Source of the DNA: Ciona savignyi
Taxonomy: Eukaryota; Chordata; Ascidiacea; Phlebobranchia; Cionidae
Assembly (NCBI GenBank): GCA_000149265.1
Contig: CH001355.1
Span: forward strand, 124,001 to 188,000
Direction: 5' to 3'
DNA length: 64,000 bases
Within the stretch, counting starts at the first letter, position 1; the number at the start of each line of letters is the position of its first letter. This document shows, piece after piece, positions 44,761 to 57,079 of the stretch. The position numbers and the translations under genes are program-made. The notes beneath the pieces were generated by a model. The model saw nothing but the letters and a program-made list of their open reading frames with translations. It was not told where the DNA came from and searched no databases.

Positions 44761-47700
44761 GTTGGTTGTTCATTGGAATTCCCTCGTTTCTCTCATATTG
44801 AACTCGTTCTCACGACTTCCTATTGTGTCGTTTGTAGTTCGGTGTGACTACTAGATTATTCCATCATTTATGGAACAAAACACAAAAAAAAATATTTTCG
44901 ATTTAAAACCATATTAGTATTTTATACATGGTATCACGAAAATTGTGTTTTAATGTAAAAATAATTTACTTTAAATAATTTCACACATTAACAGCATTAT
45001 ATATGAGTATTATGAATTTCTCTCCTATAAATAACGTGTGTCCTTTATATTCTTGTTAAATGCAATCTTTAGAATATGCTGAGCTCTTTGGCTGAGGGCC
45101 AGACTAGTAAATACAATTATATATTTAGTCCAGCACTCCAGCTTTATATTTAGTTGACTAAGTTAGTACTTTTTGTTGTAATTGCTTAATGTTTATTTGT
45201 GTATTTGATGATAATAATATGACATTGCAATCATGGAGTTCAAAATGCTGATATGACAGTACTGCTACCTTTAACAATTTCCTTGTTTGTTTAATTCTTA
45301 CAAAAGCATAAGAACATCTAAGTGCTAACCTGTACTAAGTCACGTAGACATGCCATCCAATATTTGACAATAGATTAATAATAAAGTCGATGTGTATTGT
45401 GTTTACATATGTTTACATAAGATAGTTGTTAAATGCCTTTTAGCTTCTTGCTATCTTACAAACTTACAGTTTGTAGATGTATTTTACTTTTTGTAACTTT
45501 TGTAACATTTTTATTTCACAATGGATCAAATTTGATGATGTTAATGTAATAATAGCATATCCAGTCCCTGTACAACATGTGCACACATTGCATGTTGGTG
45601 TGAGTTGATACAACATATGCTTTTAAAACTGGGAAGACTGTAGTAATGAGTTACTTCAATGATACATTATTTATGTTATGATATTCAGACAGCTTTCACC
45701 ATTCATAACTTTCCACAAAACATCAGCTGCTTAGCAACACAAGAATATAACTATGGACTTAAATAGGTTTCATATGGCAACCGCCAATTTATTTCTTGGA
45801 TCACTAAACACGAGATATGATATGTTTACTTTTTAAATCACATTTAATCTCTGTCATTCATGCATGGTAAAGGTGGACATTAAATTTCCATAAAAGGATT
45901 TTCTTTACACATTTTTAACTAGGCTTTTAACAGGGACAAAAATTCAACAAATTTTGCCAGTGTAAAAATTTACTGTAAATTAATAATTGTGATGTTGAAT
46001 TAATGTCTTTGCCATCTTACGAAAGTTTTTCAAATTGGAACAATGCTCGAGCAATAACATTATTTCAATTTGAAAAACAAGAATTTGATGCCAACACCAA
46101 CATTTAGCTCGAAACCACATATAAGTCAGACATGAGTTAACATGCCCAAATCCTCAACTACTATCTTGTAATCTGATTTAATAAGATTTTAATAGTGGCC
46201 CGAGGCTACTTATAGTCTGTTGCAAACTTAGAAATCAAATTGCATTAAATTGACAGTACAAACGTAAGAATTGCTAAATGACTTTAAACATAAACATGAG
46301 TTTTTAGTTTTAAACGTAAACGATTTTAAATAATTCATAATTTAAAACATAAACATGAGTGCAAACACACATTGCAACTTACACTGCAAACCAGCACAGC
46401 TTTTTGCTTTAAAAGCAGGTAAACTAGGAATGCACAATGTAAGATAATTAGGTATTCTAGAATTTTGTGCATTTATAGGTATTTTGCCATTGGTTGTAAC
46501 ATTATATTGGGTCTTCTCCCAACAGCAAAATACCAAATAAACAGGTCCTGCAGTGTTGATGAATTCAACTTTGTTGATTCCATTGATTTTGACCAAAAAC
46601 ATCATATTTACACAGGATTGCGGTTTTGGGGCTTCCCCCCGCAGCCATGACAGTCGCGTTGGAGCTCTTGACCACAGGGTGGCGATACAACAATGGCGAC
46701 GATCGTTTCTCACAGCGTTGATATTCGGAGTTCCAGTGATGGTGATCATGATCTACTACATGGCATCCGGTGCCCACAACAACCCGTATCTCATTGTCCC
46801 CGGCCTCAGTCTGCAGAATCTGCTCATGTTCCTCCTCTGCACACCTGTGCAGGTGGGTGCTTGGATTGTTTGTGAAACGAATTGCTCAGGAAATTGCTCT
46901 CAGTTCCACTATTTGTTTGCTTGGAAAGTAACTTTTATAAATATTAAAACTATTTATTGTGAAATGTTTCATTTTTACTCATAGGAAAACCTATAGTCCA
47001 TATATGTGCTATGAAGATAATAAATACATAAAATAAGTGTTGACTGATTGTCTCATATCAACGGCACGAATTATGTGGTTTATAGCATTTGTAAAGGTTG
47101 CAGGTTTATATAGTTCATCTTTGCCGCATGTTATACCATTGTGGTCACAGGTATATGGAGGAAAGTACTTCTACGTCCAAGCGTGGGCAGCCGTCAAACA
47201 CCGGATGGCAAACATGGACGTGCTCATCGTCATGACAACCGTCATCTGCTACGCTTACTCGGTGATTCTTCTAATTGTCTCGATGATTCAGCAAGCTCAG
47301 GGCTCCCCGAAAACCTTCTTCGAGACTCCTCCCATGTTGTTTGTGTTCATTGCTCTAGGAAGGTGGTTGGAACACATAGCAAAGGTACAAATGAAATTAT
47401 AATGCTTTTCATGTTTGGAGGTGTGTGGAAAATGTTACTCTGTTGGTTTTAGGAAATCTAGAAACTCATAATGCCAAACTATTATCTTAAATTTGAAAAA
47501 AATAATTGCCTTTTATTGGAGGTTTAGGAAATTTATAATTCAGTTTTTTTGGTTCAGTTTTCCTTTATTTTCGTAATGTTTAACTTGTTGTAATACAGGT
47601 TTAGAAATTTGATGTTTGAGTTAGGACTTCCAATAATAAAACAAACTCATGTAAGCTTAGTTTTCAGAAGGTTGAAGTGTGTTTACTCGTATGTCCAACC

Positions 47701-50700
47701 AATCATTACACTGTTGCAAGCATGCCCCACTATTTGTAATCTTGGTGGTTTATTCATTGGCTGCATATATAGCTATTGTAATTTCATTCATGGTAGTTTT
47801 TGTGCTACCATCCTTAACAGGATAGTTAATCATATTTACATAGTAGCACCTTTTCTACACCTTTTTTTAGTCGCACAGTATCTTTTTTACTTTTCTACTT
47901 TACTCTCATTGTTATAGAGATATTGTGAGGTTAAAATACAATTTAGTGATCATCAAACCCCCTCCACCCACCAGGGCAAGACATCTGAAGCGCTGGCGAA
48001 GCTCATGCAGTTGCAAGCCACTGAAGCGATACTTGTCGTCTTCGCTAGTGACAACACGACGGTGGAGAAGGAGGAAAGTATATCAGTCGACCTCGTGCAG
48101 AGGGGGGATTACCTACGAGTCCCCCCTGGTACCAAGATACCAACCGACGGGAAAGTGGTCGAAGGGACCTCTATGGCTGATGAGTCTGTTATAACAGGTC
48201 GGTCGTCGCAAGGTTGTTTATGTTATTTTATACAGAATTCATATTTGTTAACATCTGCTGTTCAACTGTTAATTGATTTGCACGACTCCCCCAAATGTGT
48301 TGTATCACATCCAATTTATATTTATCACAACCCAGGCGAATCGATGCCGGTCACCAAGAAAGCCGGCTCCTCTGTGATTGGTGGATCCATCAACCTCAAC
48401 GGTTCCCTCCTCATGCAAGCCACCCACGTCGGCGCTGACTCAGCACTTTCACAAATTGTACGACTCGTCGAAGAGGCACAGACATCGAAGGCTCCCATAC
48501 AACAGGTCGGATATACCCAACTACACATTTATAACATAAACCTGTAGTAGAATTTCGCCCAACTGACCAACTTGGTTCATTTAGCTTACATTTACCCACC
48601 CCAAACCATTCTAGAGTTTTTTTCATTGCTTAAACCGTGCAAGCAGTTGCACTAAATGTATCATCCCATCTGTGTTATAAACATCTTCTGGTGCATGTAT
48701 GGGTTGTGTAACATAATCCAACTTAATGTAGGATTCATACCTTCCATCACAGGTGGCTGACAAAATCGCGGGGAAATTTGTGCCCGGGGTGATCATTCTC
48801 TCCCTGCTTACATGGGTGATATGGGTGATTGTGGGTTACACCAACCCAGCTGTGTTGAGCGAATATGCAAAGAAACATGTGTAAGTTTGCCTCAATTGTT
48901 TGATTTTCTCTTGTTATAATCTCTATTCAGTATAATGCGGCAACCATCAATTTAATTTCAGCTCGGGTTTATATTGATACAAAATATAATAATTGAAATA
49001 CATTTTTACCATGATGATTCACATATGCATCATTGTAAAGAATATTTTTGCAATTTGGAAGCTTTAGTATTTAGTTTTAACGAATTTTATATTTTTCTTT
49101 TATTTCGGTAGTATAATAAACCGTTTTCCCAATTAACCCACAGTATCTTGACAAAGAGTTAATTATGATATCACATAGGTTCTTGTCGTCGCACGAAATG
49201 ACGTTCAGATTTGCGTTCCAAACCGCCATCACCGTGCTCGCTATCGCTTGCCCCTGCGCGTTAGGGTTGGCAACCCCGACAGCAGTGATGGTGGGAACGG
49301 GGGTCGGGGCGCAGATTGGGATCCTCATTAAAGGGGGCGAACCCCTGGAGACCTCTCATAAGGTAATTACGGATGGGGGGTTTCCCTAGCCGGGGTGGGT
49401 GTGTTAACCCAGGGAGACTTCTGTATAATTTATTCGTGGCTAACCCATTACCGATCTGCACCTATTTAGCATTTGTACGAACAAAGTCAAAGTAGTTCAG
49501 CATGTGAATACATCAAGTTATGATGAGTTTGATGATTAGAGAGCTGACTTTCCTTCCATCTCATCAGGTGAAAACCGTCGTTTTCGACAAGACGGGCACG
49601 ATCACTCATGGGGAACCACGTGTCGTGCATGAGCGACTTTGCACAACCGAGGAAGGTGGTTCTGTGATGTCACTACGCCACCTAATGGCGATTGTTGGGA
49701 CGGCGGAGAATGCAAGTGAACATCCACTAGGTGCTGCTGTTGTGAAACGAGCAAAAGAGGTAACTGAGTGGTTGGGATGCACAAATGTGCTCAAAGGGTG
49801 GCCAATAAGTGTTCATGTGCATTAATTTCTACAATGTGATCAAAATTAATTATTCACACTCACACTATCTCTCGCAACCAGTCTGTTTAAAAACAATGGT
49901 TGGCATGTTCATGTGTTATCCCCGTGAATGTAAAAACGCAAGGGGATTTTTCACAAGGGCAACTGTTGGATCCATTCCTTGCAACCAGTGTGACGATGCT
50001 AGGTGTGCCGCGGGAAATTTACCAAATATAAAGATTTTAGTTTTTGCAAATTTGAATATTACGGCTATCAGACACTTATAATATCAAACGTATATAGCTT
50101 ATTTAAAGACCTCCCATTGTTCAATTTTAACTGCAATGATCGTTAAATTTTAATAAGATTCTAAATTATGCCTTGAGTAAAGAAAGGTTGCGGAGCTTTA
50201 GATTTACGTTGCGCTTAATGAATGTTGGGTTATTGCAGTGCGTTGTATATTATTGAGTTTCTTTCGTTTTATTAAAACCCATTGATCTACTGGATTAAGT
50301 TGATGTCCGCTAAGTACCTTGATCAAGGACACTATGTAGCCTCACAAACAACCCACCCATCCAGGTTCTACGAGTGGAAACACTAGCCACAGCGACCAAC
50401 TTCAAAGGAATTCCAGGTTGTGGGGTCCAATGCACTGTGTCAGGAGTGCAAGCTTTGTTACTCAACAGCAACAACGCGTATAGTTCCGAACCTGTGAGTA
50501 TCACTGGGAATGTTGTTCATGGCTTGTGCTTGCAAACTTCTGTTGTTTGTTTGTAGGTTCTTGACTTAAATTAGGGTTTTTTATGAATGTGCAATTAGCT
50601 TGCTTTTAGCATTATTTGGTGAAGTTTGTAGAATAAAATTCGGTTAAATCTTTACATTTTAATTCATCTATTTTCGAAATTTAGTTCTCATTAGGTGATC

Positions 50701-53700
50701 CACCCTAACTTTACTGATGCTGCTGACACAACTTATGATCAGTACAGAGATAATGCATCGGAAGTGTCACTACAAATCAATCATTTCCACACAAACACAA
50801 TATAAACACTTTCCTTTACAGATTGAACCAAAGTATGAATTAACAACAGTAGAGAAGACCACTTTGTCCCAAACATCAACATACGAAGTATTGATTGGGA
50901 ACAGAGAATGGATGCAGAGAAATGGGATTTCTATCCCGGATTCAATTGATGATGCCATGTCAGGTAAAGATTAAGTTCAACTTTCAATTTAAACATTCAA
51001 ATTTAAAACAGATGTTTTTATTGACTAAATAATTTTCAATTAATTTATTCTAAATTTAATTTAATTTAATGGAAAAAAACTATTCTCGAATAGGATTCGA
51101 AATTAGAAAAATATTTTTTATTCTTTTACTTTTCATTTCTCCATTGTCCGACACAATTTTCATTGTCCGACACCAATTGCAGAACAAGAGGAATGTGGAT
51201 ACACAGCGGTGTTGACTGCGATCGATGGTCGGTTGGAAGGAATGATCGCGATCGCTGATACTGTGAAGGCAGAAGCTGCACTCGCCGTCCACACACTGCA
51301 ACACATGGGAATCGACGTCATACTGCTCACTGGGGATAATAAGAAGACCGCCAAAGCTATTGCAAGACAGGTATTGTAGCATGGTGGGTTAGGCCGTCGC
51401 CGCTCAGTCGAAAGGTTGTAGGATCGAAACTGGTCGCTAGCAAAACGGTTGTGTCCTTGTGTGCATATTTGTGGCAGACATCGCCTGCAACCAATTAATG
51501 GGTTTTACTGCAACTGAAAATCAATCAAATATACACTGCAATAGCCTGTGGTGTGAATGAGGTAATCCCACGATTGCTGATGTAATAATCAGCCTTGCGT
51601 TTTCGTATTAGGGAGGATAAAATAATTTGGAACTCTTGTTCAATGAACTCAAAGTATTTAACAATACAGTGTGTGCATGCTTGTATATATCAATGTGTAT
51701 GGAACCCCGTATATAACCTACGTCCACCCACACAGGCCGGGATCAGGAATGTTTACGCCGAGGTTCTACCCTCTCATAAAGTGGGTAAAGTCCGGCAGCT
51801 GCAAGAGAAGGGCCACAAGGTGGCGATGGTGGGTGATGGGGTGAATGATTCACCCGCACTGGCGCAGGCAGATGTCGGGGTGGCTATCGGGACGGGGACC
51901 GATGTGGCAGTGGAAGCAGCTGACGTCGTGCTTATCAAGGTATTTCCATCTCACTTGTTTCCATGGCTGCAAACTGACAAGCGCATAAAAATATGTGATC
52001 AACGCTCACGAAGAAGTGAAAGTTTTAAATTAAGCTCAATTTGCGGGATTTATTACCTTCTGATTCACTTTTGTTTTCATGTGTAGCAGACCGCAAAGCA
52101 ACCAACCATCCATTAGTCGTATTCACGCATGACGTCATAAATATGTCAAAACACAAAATTGTGGTTTCCCTGTTAAATGAACAGTCATTTGTTGAAGACA
52201 TCTTGTTAAATATTGGATTGTTTATAATATGTTGCTTAATGATTGTTTGAATTCTTTGGGATATATCTGTCCAATAACCCCCCCCCCCCCCACCAGAGCG
52301 ACCTCATGGACGTGGTGGCTGCCATCGATCTGTCGCGTCACGTGATACGTCGCATCCGGTTGAACTTCGTGTTCGCATGCGTCTACAACCTGATCGGCAT
52401 CCCGCTTGCTGCTGGTGCATTCTACACACTAGGTGTCGTGTTGGAGCCATGGATGGGATCGGCTGCGATGGCTCTGAGCTCCGTGTCTGTCGTCACTTCC
52501 TCGCTATTCCTAAAACTGTGAGTTCGGTCGCAATCTTATTATATTCGCCATTTTTCTTTAATAAACCAATCTATTTATGTTTTAAAAAAGGACAACTTTT
52601 TAGAAAATCTGTACATTTTTTTCGATTTTTAATTTACACAATTAAATCTTCTATTTCACTTACAAATTGTTTTATATTTTTAATCTGGTTTATAAATTTA
52701 TGATAAAAATTCCATTTTTAAGTCGAAATTATGACGACTGAATGAAAACCAAAGTACCAATCCCATTGTGTTTCGATAGCTGTTTAACACTTTTGTTTGT
52801 AAACGACGTTTTAAATCACTAAATTTAAAAGATTCATTCACAAGATCTAAATATGAATATTATTAGAAAAAATATTATTGTAATAATGTTTACTAAAAAT
52901 TTGTTTTAAATGTAATTCGTCGTACTTAATTTGGATTCATAACCTTTTCAACTGTGGTTCAATGAAATCGACAGAGCGCGACACCAGATAAAATCCCATA
53001 TTTGTCGCGTGACGACAAAATTTGACCAATCGCAGTCCAGCTGCTCTCTATCATATCCTAGTGGCGAAGAATCGTTGGTGAACCTCGCAGCTCAAACTCT
53101 ATATAGAGCCAATAGCTTGCCTATAATTGATGACGTCATAATGCCGTATTTTGAGCCAACAATGGCCACATGACTGATGTGGTAATATGTAGCTGGTGGT
53201 GGAGGGTTAGGTGTAGCGCGTTGTGGTAGCTCTTGGTACTTGTGGAACCAACTAACAGATCCTGAACATCTGTCGTCCACACATTACCAGATAGTTGAAC
53301 TTAGAAATTTAGTTCCTTGAAACATTAAACTTGTGTTGATGTTTAGAAAAGCTACTTTAAAACTAAATTGATTATATTGTAAGTTGCTTTAAGCAATAAA
53401 ACGTAAGAAAAATGTGGTCCCGGTGAGGATTGAACTCACACCTTGGGATTAAAGTCCCTGGCGCTCTAACCACTGAGCCACTGAGGCTCAATATCGTATT
53501 AATCTCGTCATCGCATCCAGGTACAAGAAGCCTTCACACAACCGCTTCGGCGAGCCAAAGTACATCAACGACAAAGATATTCTGCACGACTCGGAGGTGA
53601 AAGCGATCTCGGGGGTGGAGGGTGCAATAAAACCCCCCTCCCGAGCCGGATCACTCGCGCAACGAGCATCTTCCATCAAAAACAAAGTCCTCGAATCGAT

Positions 53701-53815
53701 TCATTCGTTGTCGTTGAACGAGGAACAAGCCTCGCTCGGGAAAAAGTCGCAGAATTCAGGGAAAGAGCAACAATTATCGCTCCTGTTGGCCGATGATGAT
53801 GATGAAATCGTGTAA
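40082..53815 (+). CDS. ATP7: ATP7 copper-transporting P1B-ATPase, 20 exons
   Basis: The pump moves Cu(I) out of the cytosol into the Golgi lumen or out of the cell, using ATP. Exons: 40082-40192, 40429-40549, 41148-41245, 42260-42490, 42954-43722, 43982-44154, 44599-44760, 46616-46852, 47151-47384, 47975-48197, 48336-48505, 48753-48880, 49179-49362, 49568-49759, 50365-50493, 50822-50963, 51183-51370, 51736-51939, 52297-52517, 53521-53815. All junctions are GT-AG, phases agree, and the sum (4212 nt) codes for 1403 residues, close to human ATP7A/B (about 1465-1500). Six HMA copper domains, eight TM segments, TGES (786-789), CPC (910-912), DKTGT (Asp954), SEHPL (His999), TGDN and GDGVND (1197-1202) are all present. 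One gene stands for both vertebrate ATP7A and ATP7B. Start chosen as the first ATG in frame before HMA1. Confidence 0.95.
40660..40790 (-). repeat. diverged SINE-like fragment in ATP7 intron 2
   Basis: CTTATTAATCCACTGGGTAC resembles the CCCATTAATCCGCTGGGTTC core of family A, and GAAAGGGGACAGACTAACCG resembles its head. Highly diverged. Confidence 0.35.
41461..41489. repeat. (TA)n microsatellite in ATP7 intron 3
   Basis: About 14 TA units. Confidence 0.9.
44761..46615 (+). other. ATP7 intron 7, longest internal intron
   Basis: 1855 bp of AT-rich DNA. It contains loosely repeated TTTAAACATAAACATGAG phrases at 46283 and 46345. No transposon or exon is recognised inside. Confidence 0.5.
46616..47384 (+). 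CDS. ATP7: ATP7 exons 8-9: TM1-TM4
   Basis: Exon 8 has the amphipathic [20 protein letters not shown] (TM1) and [14 protein letters not shown] (TM2). Exon 9 has [20 protein letters not shown] (TM3), with the NMDVL motif conserved in ATP7, and [19 protein letters not shown] (TM4). TM1 and TM2 are the extra helices specific to P1B pumps. Confidence 0.92.
47975..48505 (+). CDS. ATP7: ATP7 exons 10-11: actuator domain
   Basis: [20 protein letters not shown] opens the A-domain, followed by [20 protein letters not shown] and the phosphatase motif TGESMPV, which is split by intron 10 between T and G. The A-domain removes phosphate from Asp954 during the cycle. Confidence 0.92.
48753..49362 (+). CDS. 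ATP7: ATP7 exons 12-13: TM5 and CPC-bearing TM6
   Basis: Exon 12 encodes [20 protein letters not shown] (TM5). Exon 13 encodes [20 protein letters not shown] (TM6), with the CPC copper path, followed by [20 protein letters not shown] leading to the phosphorylation domain. The intron between them is phase 2 within a Val codon. Confidence 0.92.
49568..51939 (+). CDS. ATP7: ATP7 exons 14-18: phosphorylation and ATP-binding domains
   Basis: [12 protein letters not shown] has the phosphorylated Asp954. [15 protein letters not shown] has the His equivalent to human ATP7B His1069, often mutated in Wilson disease. GIPGCGVQC and [10 protein letters not shown] are the nucleotide-binding GxGxxC/GNREW motifs of ATP7. 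[16 protein letters not shown] and [20 protein letters not shown] complete the P-domain. No key residue is missing. Confidence 0.92.
49905..50340 (-). repeat. diverged SINE family A in ATP7 intron 14
   Basis: TGTTATCCCCGTGAATGTAA at the left, TTATTGCAGTGCGTTGTATA and AAAACCCATTGATCTACTGG in the middle, and TACCTTGATCAAGGACAC at the right follow family A order in minus sense, with an extra ~200 bp in the middle. Its right edge is only about 25 bp from the acceptor of exon 15. Confidence 0.6.
51390..51622 (+). repeat. SINE family A in ATP7 intron 17
   Basis: Head AGTCGAAAGGTTGTAGGATC, core TCCTTGTGTGCATATTTG and tail CACTGCAATAGCC are recognisable but diverged. It lies in the same orientation as the host gene. 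Confidence 0.65.
52278..52296 (+). promoter_or_regulatory. poly-C acceptor tract of ATP7 exon 19
   Basis: The polypyrimidine tract before the exon 19 acceptor is a pure C-run of 13 bases ending CCACCAG. C-runs are weak pyrimidine tracts and prone to length change. Confidence 0.7.
52297..53815 (+). CDS. ATP7: ATP7 exons 19-20: TM7-TM8 and cytosolic tail
   Basis: Exon 19 carries [20 protein letters not shown] (TM7, with the YN pair) and [20 protein letters not shown] (TM8, MxxSS motif), which hold the copper sites in the membrane. Exon 20 gives a ~95-residue tail with Ser-rich stretches and ends [14 protein letters not shown] leucine pair followed by acidic residues is the known endocytosis/sorting signal in ATP7A/B tails. 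Confidence 0.9.
53414..53487 (-). tRNA. tRNA-like sequence (probable tRNA pseudogene) in ATP7 intron 19
   Basis: In minus sense the D-arm GCTCAGTGGTTAGAGC and T-arm GTGAGTTCAATCCTCAC pair perfectly and have good pol III boxes. The anticodon arm (GGGACTTTAATCCC) is one base short of a proper 7-base loop and resembles Lys (CTTTTAA). The acceptor strands (GCCTCAG and CGGGACC) pair poorly. It is therefore more likely a tRNA relic or a young SINE head than a working tRNA. It lies 34 bp before the last exon of ATP7, antisense to it. Confidence 0.5.
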
Positions 53816-54990
53816 GGTCGTGTGGTCCTTAGTTCCCCTGCACTGATTAACACGTTGTTGTTTTGCGAATCAAATAAGACAATAACCCCATCTTAATTGT
53901 TCAGACACAAATTTTGATTGTAGTTTTATGTCAGTCTGTTGATATAACACACCACCGTCCACCAGACATCTAGCCAAATGTCAATTTCAGTGATTCACGT
54001 TGTAATTGCCTGATTTCCTTAAACTTCTGTCAAACTTTTTTGCTCTCTGCAAAAAGTGAAACGATGTTTTAAATGTCATGTCCCAGAGATAACAACACGA
54101 TTTGTGTGGTTTTTAAAATCAATGAAGTTTTGTTCTAAATCGTGTGTTGTTCGGTTTTGCTCTAGTTACCAATAATTTATACAACTTAATATCCCAACCG
54201 ACGCATTGTATAAGACGACTCATTTAGTAAAATATGTCAATATCTTTCCATTCCTTTCTCTCATTCTTTTCTACGCCTAATATGCATTGTAAGTTTTGTA
54301 ACATTTTTCTCATATAATTTTAAGGTGGTTATTCTCTTGTATATTGTTTAATTGTTTCATTACGTCACGAATCGAAGTAAATCTGCAGCCCACCTTAACC
54401 TCACCAACCCAATGTGATAATTGCACCACATATCGTGTTACCACACGGTAATTACAGTTGAAATCTACAATATTGGAAAACCTACACGCATAACAAACCC
54501 CCGTTTTACATTCTTCATTCTTAAATTGGTCAAAATGTCGGAAACAAACACAACATTCCAGCATGTGTGTTAACGAATCAGCACCGATCATTCATTTTGA
54601 TTTCCGTGTCGTCGTTTTACGTTTGCATCCGTTTCTATCCGTTTTGGTACGCCTGTTCACCCGATTGCTTTGGGTTATGCATTTGATATCCCGTATGCCT
54701 TGTATCCATACAGTGTGCACTTATAGCTCATATGAAGCAATGATATTACAACTTGCTTGTACAAAAGTGTTGCTATCTGACTCGGCGTCTAGTGTGCAGA
54801 AAGCTAATTGTGGTTGTATTAACCACCGCATCATAGAATGTAATGTCATAAAAGGCAAAATTTTATTAGTCTTACATCGAGGCTGAAAAGCCTTAATAAT
54901 TGACTGATGATGGTTGTGTTACTGCACGGGTTTCTAGGTTCGTTTGTTAAAGTTGATTGATTATATGCTGTCGGGATTAGTGCGATTTAG
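53816..54990 (+). other. ATP7 3' UTR and downstream DNA
   Basis: No canonical AATAAA is seen in the first kilobase (AATAAG at 53873 is the nearest variant). A Cys-rich minus frame at 54310-54591 has no family motif. Confidence 0.4.
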
Positions 54991-55000
54991 CTGTCATAAG

Positions 55001-55260
55001 TCCGGCCGGTTAGTCTGGCGGTTTAATGCGACGCATTTCAATCGAAAGGTGTGCGAAAATGGTCGCAAGCTTGTCGGTTGTGTCCCTGGGCAAGGCACTT
55101 TACGGGCATTGCCTGGACCCAGCGGATTAATGGGTTCTACCAAATTAAAGAAACGTGTCAATCATATACAACACACTGCAATAGCTCCGGTAACCCGACG
55201 GTAGGCGCGAGGTGATCTGACGATTGTCCGTGTGTTAACCCTATATCCTTTACAAGGGCG
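55001..55260 (+). repeat. tRNA-derived SINE, family A
   Basis: Nearly complete: CCGGCCGGTTAGTCTGGCGG, CGACGCATTTCAATCGAAAG, CTGGGCAAGGCACTTTACGG, CACACTGCAATAGCTCCGG, GACGATTGTCCGTGTGTTAA. A further diverged partial copy may follow to about 55400. Confidence 0.85.
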
Positions 55261-55837
55261 TTTAACATAACTGAGCAAGATCTTGGCCGTATTCAAATAC
55301 TGCAATAGCTGATGTAACCAGATAGTTTAAAGTAAAAATTAATCATCTGGCTGTAGGCGCAAGTGGTTTGGCGACTTCTGTGTTTAATCAACCTCGAAAC
55401 CCGACTGTCCTCCGAACCTGCGCGATAAATCGTTAGTTCCGTCTGTTTTTACGCATTTCCGCCGAAAATCATTAAAACAAAGCGTCGCGACTTCTCTAAT
55501 GTGAATGATAGAAGAAAGGTTTTTACAAATTATTTTTTACAGAGTTCACCGAAATGGGTATGAAATACTTCCGAACTAAGAAGTTATCAACTGATGCTTA
55601 TCATTTCATATTTATTTTTCCTTTACTGTGTGCCTACTTTTGTACTTTTATAGTCATTGCCTATTGTTCGCAGGCATTGCTAATGATTTCATGTGCATTA
55701 TATAACACTGTTCTGACTAACACTGTGGCGTACATACAATTTGCAAAAGTAAAAATATATCAAATCATAAATCCGGTAATTTGCATTCCAATAGTCCCTG
55801 CCTTGTGGATCACCACCAAATTTAAGTCGAAGACAAG

Positions 55838-57010
55838 AAAGTGTCAACCACCACTATTTTTAAAACCCCTAAGTATATGTTATATATTCAGAAACTAATG
55901 AGTTCCCGAGTTACCAATCCAAACTAAATATCCATGTTTTGTGAATAAAGCTTAATAAATTTAATATTTTAACGGATTTCCCGTGGTGCTATTGGCCCTT
56001 TCTCAATTTATTTTAATTTACCTACAACTTTACTTATAGAATAGGATATTCATGTTTATCCCCGTGAATGGGAAAACCCAGGGGGTTAACACACGGGCAA
56101 TCGTCTGATCACATCGCGCCCACCGTCTGGAGCTATTGCAGTGTGTTGTATATGATAGACACATACCTTGCCATGTNNNNNNNNNNNNNNNNNNNNNNNN
56201 NNNNNNNNNNNNNNNNNNNNNNNNNNNNNNNNNNNNNNNNNNNNNNNNNNNNNNNNNNNNNNNNNNNNNNNNNNNNAGTGCCTTGCCAGGACAAACCGAC
56301 TAGCTAGCGACCAGTTTCGCACCTGCACCTTTCGATTAAAGGGCGACGCACTTAACCGCCAAACTAACCGGCCGGTTAATATAAAGTAAATAATTTTAAC
56401 CGTTTAATCGGCTGTTATAGAACCGGTGCCGCACATTTGCAAAATGGCAGTTGTGCTTATTTATATTCTTGGATCTCTCGAGAATTTCCCGACGCAATAT
56501 AACTAGAATTTGCCAAACCATATTAACTAACACCACCATGTTTTTTAACTCGATAGGGCCATTTCTTTCTTATTATATAAAGCGTAATAATGACGGATCA
56601 CTAGTTTCAGTGGAATTTAAAAATGGGGATTTCCCTAAAAAGATGTTAGGATAGATTTGGGGCATCGTTCGTATTCAAATTCTACATTTATTTATATTAT
56701 TTCTGTTTTCACCTGATCTATACGCGTAATAAGATTGTATTTATTATTGGTTAAGCTTATTATATTTCAGGAAGTTTTCCGGAGTACATTGCGTGATTTA
56801 AATTCTAGTTATGTTTTCTAATTCGTGTTTTAATTTTCTAAATTAAGTAAAAAATTAAGCAAACATTCCTTTCTAATCCGGAGATATTGCCCAAAAAGCT
56901 AAAAAAATGGCCTTTTATTTCCCGGTAGCGGGATTATCACGAGCGTTATGTATAAAAAAACAGTAAATTAGATTTCGAATCAAAGGAAACCCATAAGTAC
57001 TATTTTGAGG
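55838..57010 (+). repeat. degenerate relative of the 336-bp array element
   Basis: AAGTGTCAACCACCACTATT at 55842 matches the leader of the elements at 36747 and 58613. Near 56890 GATATTGCCCAAAAAGCTAA matches a phrase of the repeat unit. A SINE and a gap (56039-56373) sit between them. Best seen as an old, broken copy. Confidence 0.4.
56039..56373 (-). repeat. SINE family A split by an assembly gap
   Basis: The left part (AATAGGATATTCATGTTTAT to TATGATAGACACATACCTT) and the right part (GTGCCTTGCCAGGACAAACC to ACTAACCGGCCGG) belong to one minus-sense SINE. The 100 Ns at 56177-56276 replace its middle, so the true gap is probably about 40-70 bp. Confidence 0.85.
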
Positions 57011-57079
57011 GCACTTGTAGGTCGAAATTCGTGCAAAGAAATTGTAAAAATTCTACTTTGGTTCTGTACTATAAAAGGA

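Noticed and set aside
53414..53487. Functional tRNA-Lys gene
   Set aside because: The anticodon loop is one base short and the acceptor stem pairs poorly, so it is listed only as tRNA-like.
55554..55898. 114-codon hydrophobic ORF
   Set aside because: No family motif. Its end overlaps a repeat leader and its composition fits AT-rich chance sequence.
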